Below the pieces are notes generated by a model. That model worked only from the letters and a program-made list of their open reading frames with translations. It ran no database searches and was not told where the DNA came from. A stretch of 58,559 nt of DNA from an uncultured Oscillospiraceae bacterium (GTDB lineage Bacteria > Bacillota > Clostridia > Oscillospirales > Oscillospiraceae), in assembly GCA_934668605.1 (NCBI GenBank), contig CAKUNY010000001.1:1-58559 (forward strand), written 5' to 3'. Both the position numbers and the translations under genes were made by a program. Numbering within the stretch: the first letter of the stretch is position 1; each line of letters opens with the position of its first letter. This document shows, piece after piece, positions 49,441 to 58,144 of this stretch.

Positions 49441-49465
49441 AAACTTCTGGAGTCTTCCGAATTTG

Positions 49466-49576
49466 CGTAGGGGGCGATGCCCACATCGCCCCGGCGGTAC
49501 GAACCGTTTTTACGGAAATCCATTGCGAATTCGATGGTACTCTTGGGGCGATGTGGGCATCGCCCCCTACGAACCT
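49466..49576. repeat. BIME-like composite repeat, copy 2
   Basis: Inward-facing halves: GTAGGGGGCGATGCCCACAT (49468-) and GGGGCGATGTGGGCATCGCC (49545-) ending CCCCTACG. The spacer contains GGCGGTACGAACCG, TTTTACGGAAATCC and GCGAATTCG. The reverse complement of the copy at 54188 aligns along its whole length. The interval 49385-49624 contains no gene. Confidence 0.8.
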
Positions 49577-49624
49577 TATTTCAGTCTTCAGATCATTACA
49601 ATATTTTGAAAGGATTGTATTGTC

Positions 49625-51073
49625 ATGCGTGTATTAGACCAGCTTGAACCGAAGAACGTTTTCTCCTTCTTTGAAGACCTCTGCGCCATCCCGCACGGCT
49701 CCGGCAACACGAAGGCCATCAGCGACTACTGCGTGAAGTTCGCGCACGATCGCGGTCTGGAGGTACATCAGGACAGCCTCAACAACGTCCTCATCGTCAA
49801 GCCCGCGACGCCCGGGTATGAAGCCGCGCCCACGGTTATCGTGCAGGGGCACCTCGACATGGTCGCGGAAAAAACGCCCGAGAGCACCATCAACTTTCTG
49901 ACCGACGGTCTGGAGCTCGAGGTCGACGGCGACTTTGTAAGCGCCAAGGGCACGACGCTCGGCGGCGACGACGGCATTGCGGTCGCGATGGCCTTGGCCG
50001 TTCTGGATTCTGATGACCTCGCGCACCCGAGACTCGAGTGCCTGTTTACGATCGACGAGGAAACCGGCATGGACGGCGCGGTCGGCTTCGACGCATCCAT
50101 CCTGCAAGGCAAGCGCCTTCTCAACATTGACTCCGAGGAAGAGGGCATTCTCACCGTCAGCTGCGCGGGCGGCGCGCACGCGGCGGCAAGAATTGAACTG
50201 CATGCCAACGACTGCGCGCTCGATTCCGCCGAGATCAAAATTTCCGGCCTCAAGGGCGGCCACTCCGGCGCGGAGATCGACAAGGGCCGGGCAAACGCAA
50301 CGATCACGCTCGGCCGTGTCTTGCAGGCGCTTGTTGACGAGCTCGAGGTTCGCATTGTATCCGCCGAGGGCGGCCTCAAGGACAACGCCATCCCGAACGC
50401 AGCGCGCGCGGTGATCGCGCTGGAAGACGGCAAGCTTTCGCGCGCGCAGGAGATCTGCGAAGAGCTGCAGGCCACGCTCCGCGCGGAATACGCGGCCGCC
50501 GATCCCGACATCACCGTCACCTTCACTCCCGGCATGGTCGCGGATCAGGCGCTCAGCCTGATGGACACCAAAAAGGTCTGCTGCTTCCTGGGGCTCTACC
50601 CGAACGGCATCGAGTCGATGAGCATGGACATTCCGGGCCTGGTGCAGACCTCCTGCAATCTCGGCATTTTCAAGGTTGGCGAAACCGGCCTCGAGGGCTC
50701 TGGCTCCGTCAGAAGCTCGGTTGCCAGCCGCAAGCAGCTGCTTATCCGGAGGATCCGGCTTCTCACCGAAAGCCTCGGCGGCACGCTCTGCATCTCGGGC
50801 GAATACCCCGCGTGGGAATACCGCCGCGAGTCTCATCTGCGCGATGTGATGTGCGAGATCTATAAAAAGCAGTACGGCGAGGATGTGCGGGTCGAGGCCA
50901 TCCACGCAGGACTCGAGTGCGGCCTGTTCTGCGGCAAGATCCCGGGGCTCGACGCCGTATCCTTCGGCCCTAACCTCTATGACATCCATACGACAGCCGA
51001 GCGCATGTCTATTTCGTCTGTCCAGCGCGTCTATGCCTACCTCTGCGAGGTTCTCAAGACGCTGAAAGATTGA
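49625..51073 (+). CDS. pepD: Aminoacyl-histidine dipeptidase-like M20 peptidase 2
   Basis: Paralogue of the enzyme at 41.2 kb, 482 residues. Motifs: QGHLDMVAEK, GTTLGGDDGIAVAMALAVL, FTIDEETGMDGA, LKGGHSGAEIDKGRAN and HAGLECGLF near the C-terminus. It is monocistronic, with AAAGGA about 11 bases ahead of the ATG. Likely general dipeptide turnover, in contrast to the operon-embedded copy. Confidence 0.93.
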   Translation: MRVLDQLEPKNVFSFFEDLCAIPHGSGNTKAISDYCVKFAHDRGLEVHQDSLNNVLIVKPATPGYEAAPTVIVQGHLDMVAEKTPESTINFLTDGLELEVDGDFVSAKGTTLGGDDGIAVAMALAVLDSDDLAHPRLECLFTIDEETGMDGAVGFDASILQGKRLLNIDSEEEGILTVSCAGGAHAAARIELHANDCALDSAEIKISGLKGGHSGAEIDKGRANATITLGRVLQALVDELEVRIVSAEGGLKDNAIPNAARAVIALEDGKLSRAQEICEELQATLRAEYAAADPDITVTFTPGMVADQALSLMDTKKVCCFLGLYPNGIESMSMDIPGLVQTSCNLGIFKVGETGLEGSGSVRSSVASRKQLLIRRIRLLTESLGGTLCISGEYPAWEYRRESHLRDVMCEIYKKQYGEDVRVEAIHAGLECGLFCGKIPGLDAVSFGPNLYDIHTTAERMSISSVQRVYAYLCEVLKTLKD

Positions 51074-51087
51074 CCAATTTTCAAAAG

Positions 51088-51120
51088 TCCCGCCCAAACG
51101 AGCGTTTGGGCGGGATTTTC
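51088..51120 (+). terminator. Terminator after pepD paralogue
   Basis: Stem TCCCGCCCAAAC / GTTTGGGCGGGA of 12 bp with a short GAGC loop, followed by TTTTC. Confidence 0.87.
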
Positions 51121-51150
51121 ATCCTATTTTCTCGGATTGTTTTTAAATGA

Positions 51151-51181
51151 TTCACAATTTTCATAAAATAAACGATATAAT
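51151..51181 (+). promoter_or_regulatory. Promoter of J-domain/grpE/dnaK operon
   Basis: TTCACA (51151-51156) and TATAAT (51176-51181) are 19 bases apart. No CIRCE inverted repeat (TTAGCACTC-N9-GAGTGCTAA) is present, so HrcA control is not indicated. Confidence 0.5.
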
Positions 51182-51215
51182 AAATGCTATGTAATGCGGA
51201 TGGGAGGGACGAAAC

Positions 51216-51848
51216 ATGACAGGTGATCCGTATGAGGTGCTCGGCGTATCGCACGGCGCGAGCGAAGACGAGATCAAGCAGGCCTATCGCCGCCTTGCCA
51301 AGCAGTACCACCCAGACCTCCATCCCGGCGACGCTGCATGCGCGAAAAAGATGAACGAGATCAACGAGGCCTACGATCTGCTCAAAAACCCGCAGGCGTA
51401 TCAGGCCTATCGCCAACAGCAGCAGCAATCGTCCTATCAGCAGGCCTACCGGCAGCAGCAGTCTGCCTACCAGCAGCAGAACCAGCAGTATTACGACCCC
51501 TTCGGCTTCTGGTCGTCGCAAAATGGCAATCAGAACAGCCAGAACCAGAACTATTACCGCTACACCTACACCTATCAGCCGGGGCAGTCTTCCGATCAGT
51601 CCGACCCCAACACGCAGTACCAGTGGACGTATCGCCGCCCACGGCACGGCGGGATTCTGCGCAAGATCATCAGCGCCTATCTCATTTTGCAGCTTTTGGG
51701 CTGGCTTCTGACCAGCTGCTCGTACGGGCTGTATTCTCCCTATTACTATAGCGATTCCGGCCAGTCGAGCTCCGGCTATTCCGATACCTACACCCAGCCG
51801 CAGTCCGGCTACCATTCGTACGGCTTCGGCAGCGGACGGCAGAGCTGA
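51216..51848 (+). CDS. Short J-domain protein with Gln/Tyr-rich linker and C-terminal hydrophobic segment
   Basis: A 210-residue DnaJ-like co-chaperone. J-domain, residues 4-65: [20 protein letters not shown], the HPD motif in YHPDLHPGD, and [12 protein letters not shown] Gln/Tyr/Ser-rich low-complexity stretch (about 66-120) follows, then [20 protein letters not shown], a probable membrane segment, and a Ser/Tyr/Gly-rich tail. The zinc-finger and C-terminal substrate domains of full DnaJ are missing. It would recruit DnaK to the membrane or to a special client. It precedes grpE by 10 bases. Confidence 0.88.
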   Translation: MTGDPYEVLGVSHGASEDEIKQAYRRLAKQYHPDLHPGDAACAKKMNEINEAYDLLKNPQAYQAYRQQQQQSSYQQAYRQQQSAYQQQNQQYYDPFGFWSSQNGNQNSQNQNYYRYTYTYQPGQSSDQSDPNTQYQWTYRRPRHGGILRKIISAYLILQLLGWLLTSCSYGLYSPYYYSDSGQSSSGYSDTYTQPQSGYHSYGFGSGRQS

Positions 51849-51858
51849 GAGGTGCGCC

Positions 51859-52293
51859 ATGGGTCTTTTCACAAAAAAAGCTGCGCCCGCGCCCGATCTT
51901 CGTCTCGAGGCGCTGGAAGCGGAATTCAAAAACTATCGCCGCCGCACCCAGGATGCTTCCGAGCGCGCGGCAAGTGATGCCCGGCGCAAGGCCGTCCTCG
52001 CGTTTCTGCCGGTCTATGACGATTTGGAGCGCGCGCTTGCGGCGCCCTGTCAGGATACGGCCTACCGCAGGGGCATCGAGCTTATGATGCAGAACCTTCT
52101 GTCCATTCTGGCAGGCTTCCGGGTGCAGCCCATGCAGTCGCTCGGCAAGTGCTTTAACCCCACGTATCACGAGGCCGTCTCGCACGTGGAAGACAAGACG
52201 GTCGGCGAAGAGCGCATCGTACAGGTTATCCAGACCGGCTTTACAATGGACGAGGAAGTCCTCCGGCACGCGAAGGTCGTTGTCGCAAATTAG
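51859..52293 (+). CDS. grpE: Short GrpE-type nucleotide exchange factor
   Basis: A 144-residue GrpE homologue. The coiled coil is abbreviated (LRLEALEAEFKNYRRRTQDA), followed by the conserved FLPVYDDLERAL and the beta-wing region with FNPTYHEAVSHVED and GFTMDEEVLRHAKVVVAN. It lacks the long acidic N-terminus of housekeeping GrpE (about 190-200 residues). It acts as ADP exchange factor for the adjacent DnaK. Confidence 0.88.
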   Translation: MGLFTKKAAPAPDLRLEALEAEFKNYRRRTQDASERAASDARRKAVLAFLPVYDDLERALAAPCQDTAYRRGIELMMQNLLSILAGFRVQPMQSLGKCFNPTYHEAVSHVEDKTVGEERIVQVIQTGFTMDEEVLRHAKVVVAN

Positions 52294-52361
52294 CGCATAT
52301 TTCTATGTTTCTCGCCCCGCGGGGCGAATTTTGATTGAACTTTTGTAAGGAGCGTTCATGT

Positions 52362-54161
52362 ATGTCCAGAATCATCGGGATCGACCTTGGTACCACGAAT
52401 TCCTGCGTGGCTGTGATGGAGGGCGGAGAGCCTGTCATCATCCCCAACGCGGAGGGCGGCAGAACCACGCCGTCGGTGGTCGCCTTTTCCAAGACCGGTG
52501 AGCGGATGGTGGGAAGCCTCGCCAAGCGGCAGGCCGTCACGAACCACGACAGAACCATCTCCTCCATCAAACGCCAGATGGGCACCAATTACCGCGTGAA
52601 CATCGACGGGCACAAATATACGCCGCAGGAAATCTCCGCGATGATCCTGCAAAAGCTCAAGCGCGACGCAGAGAGCTATCTGGGTGAGCCCGTCACGGAG
52701 GCCGTGATCACCGTCCCCGCGTATTTTACCGACGCGCAGCGGCAGGCCACCAAGGACGCGGGCAAGATCGCGGGGCTGAACGTCCAGCGCATCATCAACG
52801 AGCCCACGGCGGCGGCACTGGCCTACGGCATTGACAAGGAGCAGAGCCAGAAGATCATGGTCTACGACCTCGGCGGCGGCACGTTCGACGTGTCGATCCT
52901 GGACATTTCCTCGGGCGTCATCGAAGTCCTCGCCACAGCGGGCAACAACCACCTCGGCGGCGACGATTTCGATCAGGCCATCATGGACTACCTCGTCTCG
53001 GAGTTCAAGCGCGAAAATAAAATCGATCTCTCCCGCGACCCGGTCGCCATGCAGCGCGTGCGCGAGGCGGCGGAGAAGGCGAAAATCGAGCTCTCGTCCA
53101 TGACGCAGACCTCGGTCGAGCTGCCGTATATCGCGGTTTCGAAATCCGGTCCTTTGCACATGGACATTCCCCTCTCCCGCGCGAAATTCAACGATCTCAC
53201 CTGCCAACTCGTGCAGGCGACAAAGGCGCCCGTCAATCAGGCCATCAACGACTCCGGCATTACGATCTCTCAAATCAGCAAGGTTCTCATGGTGGGAGGC
53301 TCGAGCCGCATCCCCGCCGTGCAGGAGCTCGTCAGCCAGATCACGGGCACGGCTCCTTTTAAGGGCATCAACCCCGACGAGTGCGTTGCGATGGGCGCGT
53401 GTCTGCAAGGAGGCGTGCTGTCAGGAAGCGTAAAGGGACTTCTCCTTCTGGACGTGACCCCGCTGTCTCTCGGCATTGAAACGCTCGGCGGCGTATGCAC
53501 CCGGGTCATCGAGCGCAACACGACGCTTCCCATCCGCAAAAGCCAGATCTTCACGACCGCCTCCAACTTCCAATCCTCCGTCGACGTGCACGTTTTGCAG
53601 GGCGAGCGCCCGATGGCGCGGCAGAATAAGGAGCTCGGAAGGTTCCAGCTGACCGGCATCCGAAGAGCGCCCCGCGGCGTTCCGCAGATCGAGGTCACGT
53701 TCTCGATTGACGCGAACGGCATTGTGAACGTCTCAGCCAAAGACTTGGACACCGGCAAGGCGCAGGCCATCACCATCACCGCGACCTCCAACATGAGCCG
53801 CGAGGAAATTGACCGGGCGGTGCGCGACGCGCAGCAGTATGCCGCCGAGGATGAAAAGCTCAAGGCCGAGGCCGTCGCCAAGGATCGCTGTGAGCACCTT
53901 CTTTACAAGGCCGCAAATGCCAAACCCGCAGATAAGGAGCAGAAAGCGGCCATTTCCGACGCGGCAAAGGCCGTTAAGCGCGCCGTCAAATCCCGCGACA
54001 GCGCGCAGATGGTTTCCGCCGCAGATCAATTGGAGACGCTATTGCAGCAGGCGGGCGTCAATATGGATGGCGCCGACGGCTATCAGGGCTCCTACGAAAA
54101 CCCCAACAATTCCTTCGAAGACGACGCAATGGACGCAGACTTCGAAGAGATGGACAAGTAA
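52362..54161 (+). CDS. dnaK: DnaK-type Hsp70 chaperone
   Basis: A 599-residue Hsp70. ATPase motifs: [52 protein letters not shown] and [17 protein letters not shown]. The substrate domain starts at [38 protein letters not shown] departs from the usual FSTAADNQ.AVDI, which suggests a diverged paralogue rather than the housekeeping copy. The acidic tail ends EEMDK. AAGGAG precedes the ATG at 52362. The gene order J-grpE-dnaK without hrcA or full dnaJ is unlike the standard heat-shock operon. Confidence 0.95.
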   Translation: MSRIIGIDLGTTNSCVAVMEGGEPVIIPNAEGGRTTPSVVAFSKTGERMVGSLAKRQAVTNHDRTISSIKRQMGTNYRVNIDGHKYTPQEISAMILQKLKRDAESYLGEPVTEAVITVPAYFTDAQRQATKDAGKIAGLNVQRIINEPTAAALAYGIDKEQSQKIMVYDLGGGTFDVSILDISSGVIEVLATAGNNHLGGDDFDQAIMDYLVSEFKRENKIDLSRDPVAMQRVREAAEKAKIELSSMTQTSVELPYIAVSKSGPLHMDIPLSRAKFNDLTCQLVQATKAPVNQAINDSGITISQISKVLMVGGSSRIPAVQELVSQITGTAPFKGINPDECVAMGACLQGGVLSGSVKGLLLLDVTPLSLGIETLGGVCTRVIERNTTLPIRKSQIFTTASNFQSSVDVHVLQGERPMARQNKELGRFQLTGIRRAPRGVPQIEVTFSIDANGIVNVSAKDLDTGKAQAITITATSNMSREEIDRAVRDAQQYAAEDEKLKAEAVAKDRCEHLLYKAANAKPADKEQKAAISDAAKAVKRAVKSRDSAQMVSAADQLETLLQQAGVNMDGADGYQGSYENPNNSFEDDAMDADFEEMDK

Positions 54162-54187
54162 GTCCTTGCATAAAGCCTTCAATCAAC

Positions 54188-54296
54188 GCGTAGGGGGCGA
54201 TGCCCACATCGCCCCGTTGGGAACCGACGAATTCGCATCGGTTTTCCGTCAAAGCGGTGCGTACCGCCGGGTCGATGTAGGCATCGACCCCTACGC
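54188..54296. repeat. BIME-like composite repeat, copy 3
   Basis: GTAGGGGGCGATGCCCACAT (from 54190) and GGGTCGATGTAGGCATCGAC (from 54269) ending CCCCTACG form the two halves, with GCGAATTCG-like and TTTCCGTCAAAGCGG spacer sequence. It is the reverse-oriented homologue of copy 2. Confidence 0.8.
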
Positions 54297-54318
54297 AAAT
54301 TTGGAAGATTCGGAGAAA

Positions 54319-54350
54319 ACCGGCGCAGGAAAATGCTGCGCCGGTCTTTT
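54319..54350. terminator. Bidirectional terminator after dnaK
   Basis: Perfect 10-bp stem ACCGGCGCAG / CTGCGCCGGT with a 7-base loop, flanked by AAA and CTTTTT, between convergent genes. Confidence 0.85.
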
Positions 54351-55325
54351 TCATTCGCAGAACAGTCCCCGCTCTTCGCGGAAGCGGCGGATCTCCGGGT
54401 TTACGATTCTCCCCTTTTCCAGATCGATCGCGCGGCGAAGATTCTCGGGGTATTTCCCGCTGGCCAGCGCGTCGGCGTATTTTAAAAAGTTCCGGCTGAA
54501 AATTTTGGAGGTCGTGTAGGGGTACATGGCGGGGGTATTGTCGACCGCGTAGTGAATGACGCCGTCGACGGTATAAACCGGATGATCGATCGTCGTCGGG
54601 TGCGACGTTTCAATTTCCAGATACGGGTCGCAGCTCACGTCGATGATCATCGTTCCTGGGCGCATCTTTTTTAAATCCTCACGGTAGATGAGCCGGTCGG
54701 TGCGCGCCGTGTCCCAATAGACGCAGTTGACGATCACATCGTACTGAAACATCAGCTTGCGAAACGTCTTTTCCATCTTCCGCCCGAAGATATCGACCTC
54801 CGCGCCAAGCCCCGTCAGCATCCGCATCGCGCCCTTGGCTGTCTGGCCGTTTCCGACGATGCAGACCTTGCAGTCGTAGGGCATTTTGCCGCAGTAACGG
54901 AACGCGTGCAAAATCGCGGCCTCGCCCGCAATCTCGCGGTTGCGGTAAAATAGATACCGCCCGTTTTCCTTCAAATGCTCGAGGGCAATGACCGTGTGCC
55001 CCGCGCGGATGGCTTTTCCGGCAAAGTCCGTCTTCTGTACCGTGTGCGCCCAGCCGCACAGGATCTTCCCGGGCGCAAGCTCGTCTAAGTATTCCGCGTC
55101 TCCGAGCTTCACGTCCACGATCACGTCCGCCTGCAAGACCTCCTCTCGGGAGGCAAGGCGCACGCCGGCTTTTTCATAGTCTTCATCCGAAAAGCCGAGG
55201 CTCAGACCGTAGCCCGTCTCGAACACCGCTTTGCCGGGATATCGGAGCTGCGCGCACTCCGACGGAAAGAGCGCTCTTCGGTTCTCGTTATTCTTTCGGC
55301 TGATCACATATCCAACGGTATTCAT
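54351..55325 (-). CDS. N5-(carboxyethyl)ornithine synthase-like dehydrogenase
   Basis: A 324-residue member of the alanine dehydrogenase/PNT superfamily, closest in pattern to N5-(carboxyethyl)ornithine synthase, which reductively condenses pyruvate with ornithine. Features: N-terminal TVGYVISRKNNENRRALFP, GWAHTVQKTDFAGK, the nucleotide-binding VCIVGNGQTAKGAMRML and MIIDVSCDPYLEIETSHPTT. GGGAGGGG precedes the ATG at 55325. Other opine-type or saccharopine-type substrates are possible. No arginine or ornithine genes are adjacent. Confidence 0.78.
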   Translation of the reverse strand: MNTVGYVISRKNNENRRALFPSECAQLRYPGKAVFETGYGLSLGFSDEDYEKAGVRLASREEVLQADVIVDVKLGDAEYLDELAPGKILCGWAHTVQKTDFAGKAIRAGHTVIALEHLKENGRYLFYRNREIAGEAAILHAFRYCGKMPYDCKVCIVGNGQTAKGAMRMLTGLGAEVDIFGRKMEKTFRKLMFQYDVIVNCVYWDTARTDRLIYREDLKKMRPGTMIIDVSCDPYLEIETSHPTTIDHPVYTVDGVIHYAVDNTPAMYPYTTSKIFSRNFLKYADALASGKYPENLRRAIDLEKGRIVNPEIRRFREERGLFCE

Positions 55326-55408
55326 GCGCGTTTCCCCTCCCGGCAATCTTTTCGAAGATATCATACCATAATATTTGATAAAAGTCAATTATTGATAAAG
55401 CGCAAGTG

Positions 55409-55437
55409 TTGACATTTGTCGAGACATGTTGTATGAT
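55409..55437 (+). promoter_or_regulatory. Promoter of marR gene
   Basis: TTGACA (55409-55414), 17 bases, TATGAT (55432-55437). The spacer contains the dyad ACATTTGTCGAGACATGT, a plausible MarR autoregulatory site. Confidence 0.65.
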
Positions 55438-55472
55438 GCGGTTGCTAAAATGCTGTTAAGGAGAGATTCCGC

Positions 55473-55910
55473 ATGCCGGTTTCTGTTTCAGACGGCGCGC
55501 CGTCGCCGCTTTTGTTATTGCTGCCGCTGCTTTCCCGCTTCCTCACGCCCCCGGCGCATCTGTCCGCAAAGCTGACAAAGACGCAGCTTCTGATCGTAAC
55601 GGCGCTTTCGTATCACGAGAGCTTTCACATGTCCCAGCTCGCGTCCTATCTCTCGTTTTCCAAGGAGCAGGCCACGCGCGCCGCTGCGCCGTTGGTGGAG
55701 GCGGGTCTTGTTGAGCGCTTCGAGCAGCCGGAAAACAGGACGCGGGTCTTCCTCCGCCTGAGCGCTGATGGAAGGGAGCTTGCAGACGAGCTTCGCGCGC
55801 AGTTTTCTGAGCAGCTGAAGGTCAAGGTCAGCGCGTCTTTATCTGCGCCCGAGCAGGAAGAACTCCGCGCAGCCGCCGAGACGCTGGTGCGCCTCCTGTC
55901 CAAAATCTAA
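55473..55910 (+). CDS. MarR-family transcriptional regulator
   Basis: A 145-residue winged-helix regulator. Recognition region: MSQLASYLSFSKEQATRAAAPLVEAGLV; wing: RFEQPENRTRVFLRLSADG; C-terminal dimerisation helix ends LVRLLSKI. AAGGAG precedes the ATG. It has its own promoter. Immediately after the stop a decayed GNAT acetyltransferase fragment follows in another frame, so the regulator may once have been paired or fused with an acetyltransferase. Confidence 0.88.
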   Translation: MPVSVSDGAPSPLLLLLPLLSRFLTPPAHLSAKLTKTQLLIVTALSYHESFHMSQLASYLSFSKEQATRAAAPLVEAGLVERFEQPENRTRVFLRLSADGRELADELRAQFSEQLKVKVSASLSAPEQEELRAAAETLVRLLSKI

Positions 55911-56049
55911 CGCTGTCAATTTCGCCGCACGCGCGGCACTTATATGAGCGCGTCGGCTTTCAGCAGCTCGGCACCATTCCCGCGGGCTTCCGCCTCAAAG
56001 ACGGCACCTACGCCGATATCTGTCCGTATTACAAAACGCTCTGCCCCAT
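55901..56049 (+). pseudogene. GNAT acetyltransferase C-terminal remnant
   Basis: A frame overlapping the marR stop encodes NLTLSISPHARHLYERVGFQ, QLGTIPAGFRLKDGTYADI and YYKTL, a clear match to the last strands of a GNAT acetyltransferase. The N-terminal acetyl-CoA fold is missing, there is no start or ribosome site, and no stop follows before the terminator. Probably a deletion junction between marR and a former neighbour. Confidence 0.7.
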
Positions 56050-56055
56050 GCAAAC

Positions 56056-56096
56056 AAATCGCCGGCAGCCGCAAATTCGCAGCTGCCGGCGATTTT
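56056..56096. terminator. Terminator after marR/GNAT remnant
   Basis: Perfect 14-bp stem AAATCGCCGGCAGC / GCTGCCGGCGATTT with a 12-base loop and T5, between convergent genes. Confidence 0.9.
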
Positions 56097-56100
56097 TCTG

Positions 56101-56679
56101 TTACTTTGCGTCATGCATCAGCGCCTTGCCCGTTTCCCAGGCCTGACCGATTTTTTCTCCGATCGTGTAATAGCCGCTTTGCATCTGATCGTAGACCAGG
56201 GCGTTGAGCCTTCCCGCGTCCACATTGCCCGCCTCGTCCAGAACGCTCTCGTCCGCCAGAACGCCGACGATCTCGCCGAAGATCAGATGCCCGCAGACGT
56301 CCATCCGATCGTCGACCACGCGGCATTCGAGCGTGAGCGGAAACTCCTGCACGACGGGCGCGTCCACCTTTTCGCTCTTGAGCGCCGTCAGACCGCTGCG
56401 CGCGAATTTGTCCGGCAGCTTGTTGCCGCTGGCAATGCCAAAAAAGTCGGCCTGCTCAATGTGCGCCGCGTCCGCGATGCTGATGGTAAACGCGCCTCTG
56501 GCTTTGATGTTTTTGGACGTTTTGTGGTTCTCGTTGATTCGGAGAGACACCATGTTCCGCCCGCAAATTCCGCCCCAGGCCATGTTCATGACGTTCACCG
56601 AGCCGTCTTCATTGTAGCTCGCCACCATCAGAACCGGCATCGGGAACAGATACGGCTTGACGCCCAGGTCTTTTTTCAT
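56101..56679 (-). CDS. Flavin reductase-like FMN-binding protein
   Basis: A 192-residue protein of the flavin reductase-like (split-barrel) superfamily. Segments: PYLFPMPVLMVASYNEDGSV, NVMNMAWGGICGRNMVSLRI, TSKNIKARGAFTISIA and HLIFGEIVGV. It probably binds FMN and acts as a small flavoprotein oxidoreductase. GGAGG precedes the ATG at 56679. Electron acceptor unknown. Confidence 0.87.
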   Translation of the reverse strand: MKKDLGVKPYLFPMPVLMVASYNEDGSVNVMNMAWGGICGRNMVSLRINENHKTSKNIKARGAFTISIADAAHIEQADFFGIASGNKLPDKFARSGLTALKSEKVDAPVVQEFPLTLECRVVDDRMDVCGHLIFGEIVGVLADESVLDEAGNVDAGRLNALVYDQMQSGYYTIGEKIGQAWETGKALMHDAK

Positions 56680-56742
56680 TGCAACTCCTCCGTGTTCGTT
56701 TTTTCTGAGTATATCATGAACCGGAGACATCTGCAAGCGGGA

Positions 56743-57348
56743 TCACGCGCGCGCCGTCAGACACAGCCAGCCGGTTTTCGCCTCGTGCGCCTGCGCGTTT
56801 TTGAAGCCTGCCGCCAAGAGAAGCTTTTCGAGCTGCTCCGCCGTGTAGACCGTCATGCCGGAGACCTTTTCCGTCCAGACGCTTTCTCCCGTGCGCGCGC
56901 CGAGCTCGTTGCAAATGAGAAACATGCCGCCCGGGCGCAAGACGCGGTGCACCTCGCGGAAGGAAGCTTCAAGCTCCGGCCAGAAATAGACCGTCTCAAA
57001 CGCCGTCACAAGGTCAAAGGACGCGTCCTCATACGGAAGCTGCGCCACGCTTGCCTGCACGACCTCGCAGCGCCCTTCTTCGATGGCCTTCCGGTTGCGC
57101 GACCGGGACGCTTCGACGCTGACCTCCGAATAGTCAATGCCGCAGACCCGCCCCTTGGGGCAGCGCTTTAAAAGCCGCGCCAGATTCGCGCCGCCCCCGC
57201 AGCCGCAGTCCAATGCGGTTGTGCCGAGAGATACCGACAAAAACCGCAGCGCCCAGCGCGAAACCGCGCCATGCCCGAGGTTCATCAGCCGAACCATCCA
57301 CTTGCCGCCCAGCCCGTCGGGCTTTCGTGTGTTATCCAGAAATGACAT
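56743..57348 (-). CDS. Class I SAM-dependent methyltransferase
   Basis: A 201-residue methyltransferase. Motif I TALDCGCGGGANLARLL, acidic loop VCGIDYSEVSVEASR, motif LPYEDASFDLVTAFETVYFW and LRPGGMFLICNELG. The N-terminal lead KPDGLGGKWMVRLMNLGHG is typical of the UbiE/Methyltransf_11 type found in Firmicutes. GGAGG precedes the ATG. Substrate cannot be deduced. Confidence 0.88.
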   Translation of the reverse strand: MSFLDNTRKPDGLGGKWMVRLMNLGHGAVSRWALRFLSVSLGTTALDCGCGGGANLARLLKRCPKGRVCGIDYSEVSVEASRSRNRKAIEEGRCEVVQASVAQLPYEDASFDLVTAFETVYFWPELEASFREVHRVLRPGGMFLICNELGARTGESVWTEKVSGMTVYTAEQLEKLLLAAGFKNAQAHEAKTGWLCLTARA

Positions 57349-57379
57349 GCTGTATTCCTCCTCTTCATAAATGACGCAA

Positions 57380-57871
57380 TCAGCCGGGCAAAAGTTCCAT
57401 CACACCGGCAAGCAGCACGGAAATGACGGCCATTCCGATTGTCCCGGCGAGCCACTTTTTGCGCTTGTCCTGCGCGGTAATATAGGGTCGTAAGTCCTCC
57501 GTTCCGGGAATGACCCACGCGCTCGTGTGCCCCACCCAGTAGTCGTCAATCAGAAGACGGTCGATGACGTTCATGATCGACAAAATCACAAGCAGCTGCC
57601 AGAAGCCCGCCCAGAATCCTCGCGCGCCGTTAAGCGCATACACACAGACGAGCACATACGCAAGGTACCCCGGGATGCACACCAGCTTGAAGCGGAGGCT
57701 GTTTTTTCGGATTTGCTCCTTTGTAATGAGCCCCTGCGCGATGGCGCGCGCCTGCACGTCCTCGTGATACAGATGCACCATCCCGACCGCACCCTTTCGG
57801 ATGCCGAGCGCGCAGATGCGCACCAGCAGCGCCCCAAGTCCCAGTCCCTCCAGAATCAGCGAGAGCATCAT
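57380..57871 (-). CDS. Small membrane protein of unknown function
   Basis: A 163-residue protein with hydrophobic segments near residues 1-22, 65-105 and 140-160. Polar parts include GMVHLYHEDVQARAIAQGLI and DYWVGHTSAWVIPGTEDLRP. I do not recognise a family with confidence. The ATG pair at 57871/57868 is preceded by AGGAGG. It has a perfect consensus promoter with an ATGCAT-centred palindrome downstream, which suggests regulation by a MarR-like repressor, possibly the one encoded 2 kb away. Confidence 0.75.
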   Translation of the reverse strand: MMLSLILEGLGLGALLVRICALGIRKGAVGMVHLYHEDVQARAIAQGLITKEQIRKNSLRFKLVCIPGYLAYVLVCVYALNGARGFWAGFWQLLVILSIMNVIDRLLIDDYWVGHTSAWVIPGTEDLRPYITAQDKRKKWLAGTIGMAVISVLLAGVMELLPG

Positions 57872-57894
57872 AGAAATTCCTCCTGCATTTTTAG

Positions 57895-57953
57895 TTAGAT
57901 GCATTTAATTATCATGGCGCTGTTATTATAATTCGCCGCCGCTTCCGTGTCAA
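57895..57953 (-). promoter_or_regulatory. Consensus promoter and MarR-like operator of membrane protein gene
   Basis: On the minus strand TTGACA (57948-57953), 17 bases, TATAAT (57925-57930), followed by TTAAATGCATCTAA (57895-57908), a palindrome with one mismatched pair. The layout is typical of MarR repression. Confidence 0.7.
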
Positions 57954-57963
57954 GGCGCGGCGC

Positions 57964-57992
57964 TTGACAGGCAGGCGCATTTTCTGTATAAT
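57964..57992 (+). promoter_or_regulatory. Consensus promoter of DUF21 gene
   Basis: TTGACA (57964-57969), 17 bases, TATAAT (57987-57992). It lies back to back with the minus-strand promoter, only 10 bases between the two -35 boxes. About 210 bases of leader follow before the coding region. Confidence 0.85.
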
Positions 57993-58033
57993 ACATACAA
58001 TTTACACGAATCAGAAGGAGGTTTTCTTCGGGT

Positions 58034-58144
58034 ATGGATACCGACGGCGGCGACAATCCCGGTAACACATTGATCTGTCATACGGTTTTGCGAGCATATC
58101 TGCGCTGCGAGAGGCAGGGCGGACGTGCTTTTTTGCGCCCATAA
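58034..58144 (+). CDS. Possible 36-codon leader ORF
   Basis: AAGGAGG (58015-58021) is followed 12 bases on by an ATG opening a 36-codon frame starting MDTDGGDNPGNTLI and ending FLRP before the DUF21 gene. Some DUF21 proteins begin with MDxDG-like sequence, so this could be a leader peptide or the displaced original N-terminus of the next gene. I have no independent support for translation. Confidence 0.3.
   Translation: MDTDGGDNPGNTLICHTVLRAYLRCERQGGRAFLRP

Noticed and set aside
49634..51097. A 487-codon open frame antisense to the second dipeptidase
   Set aside because: Arg/Ala/Val-rich shadow without ribosome site, while the plus strand has all M20 motifs.
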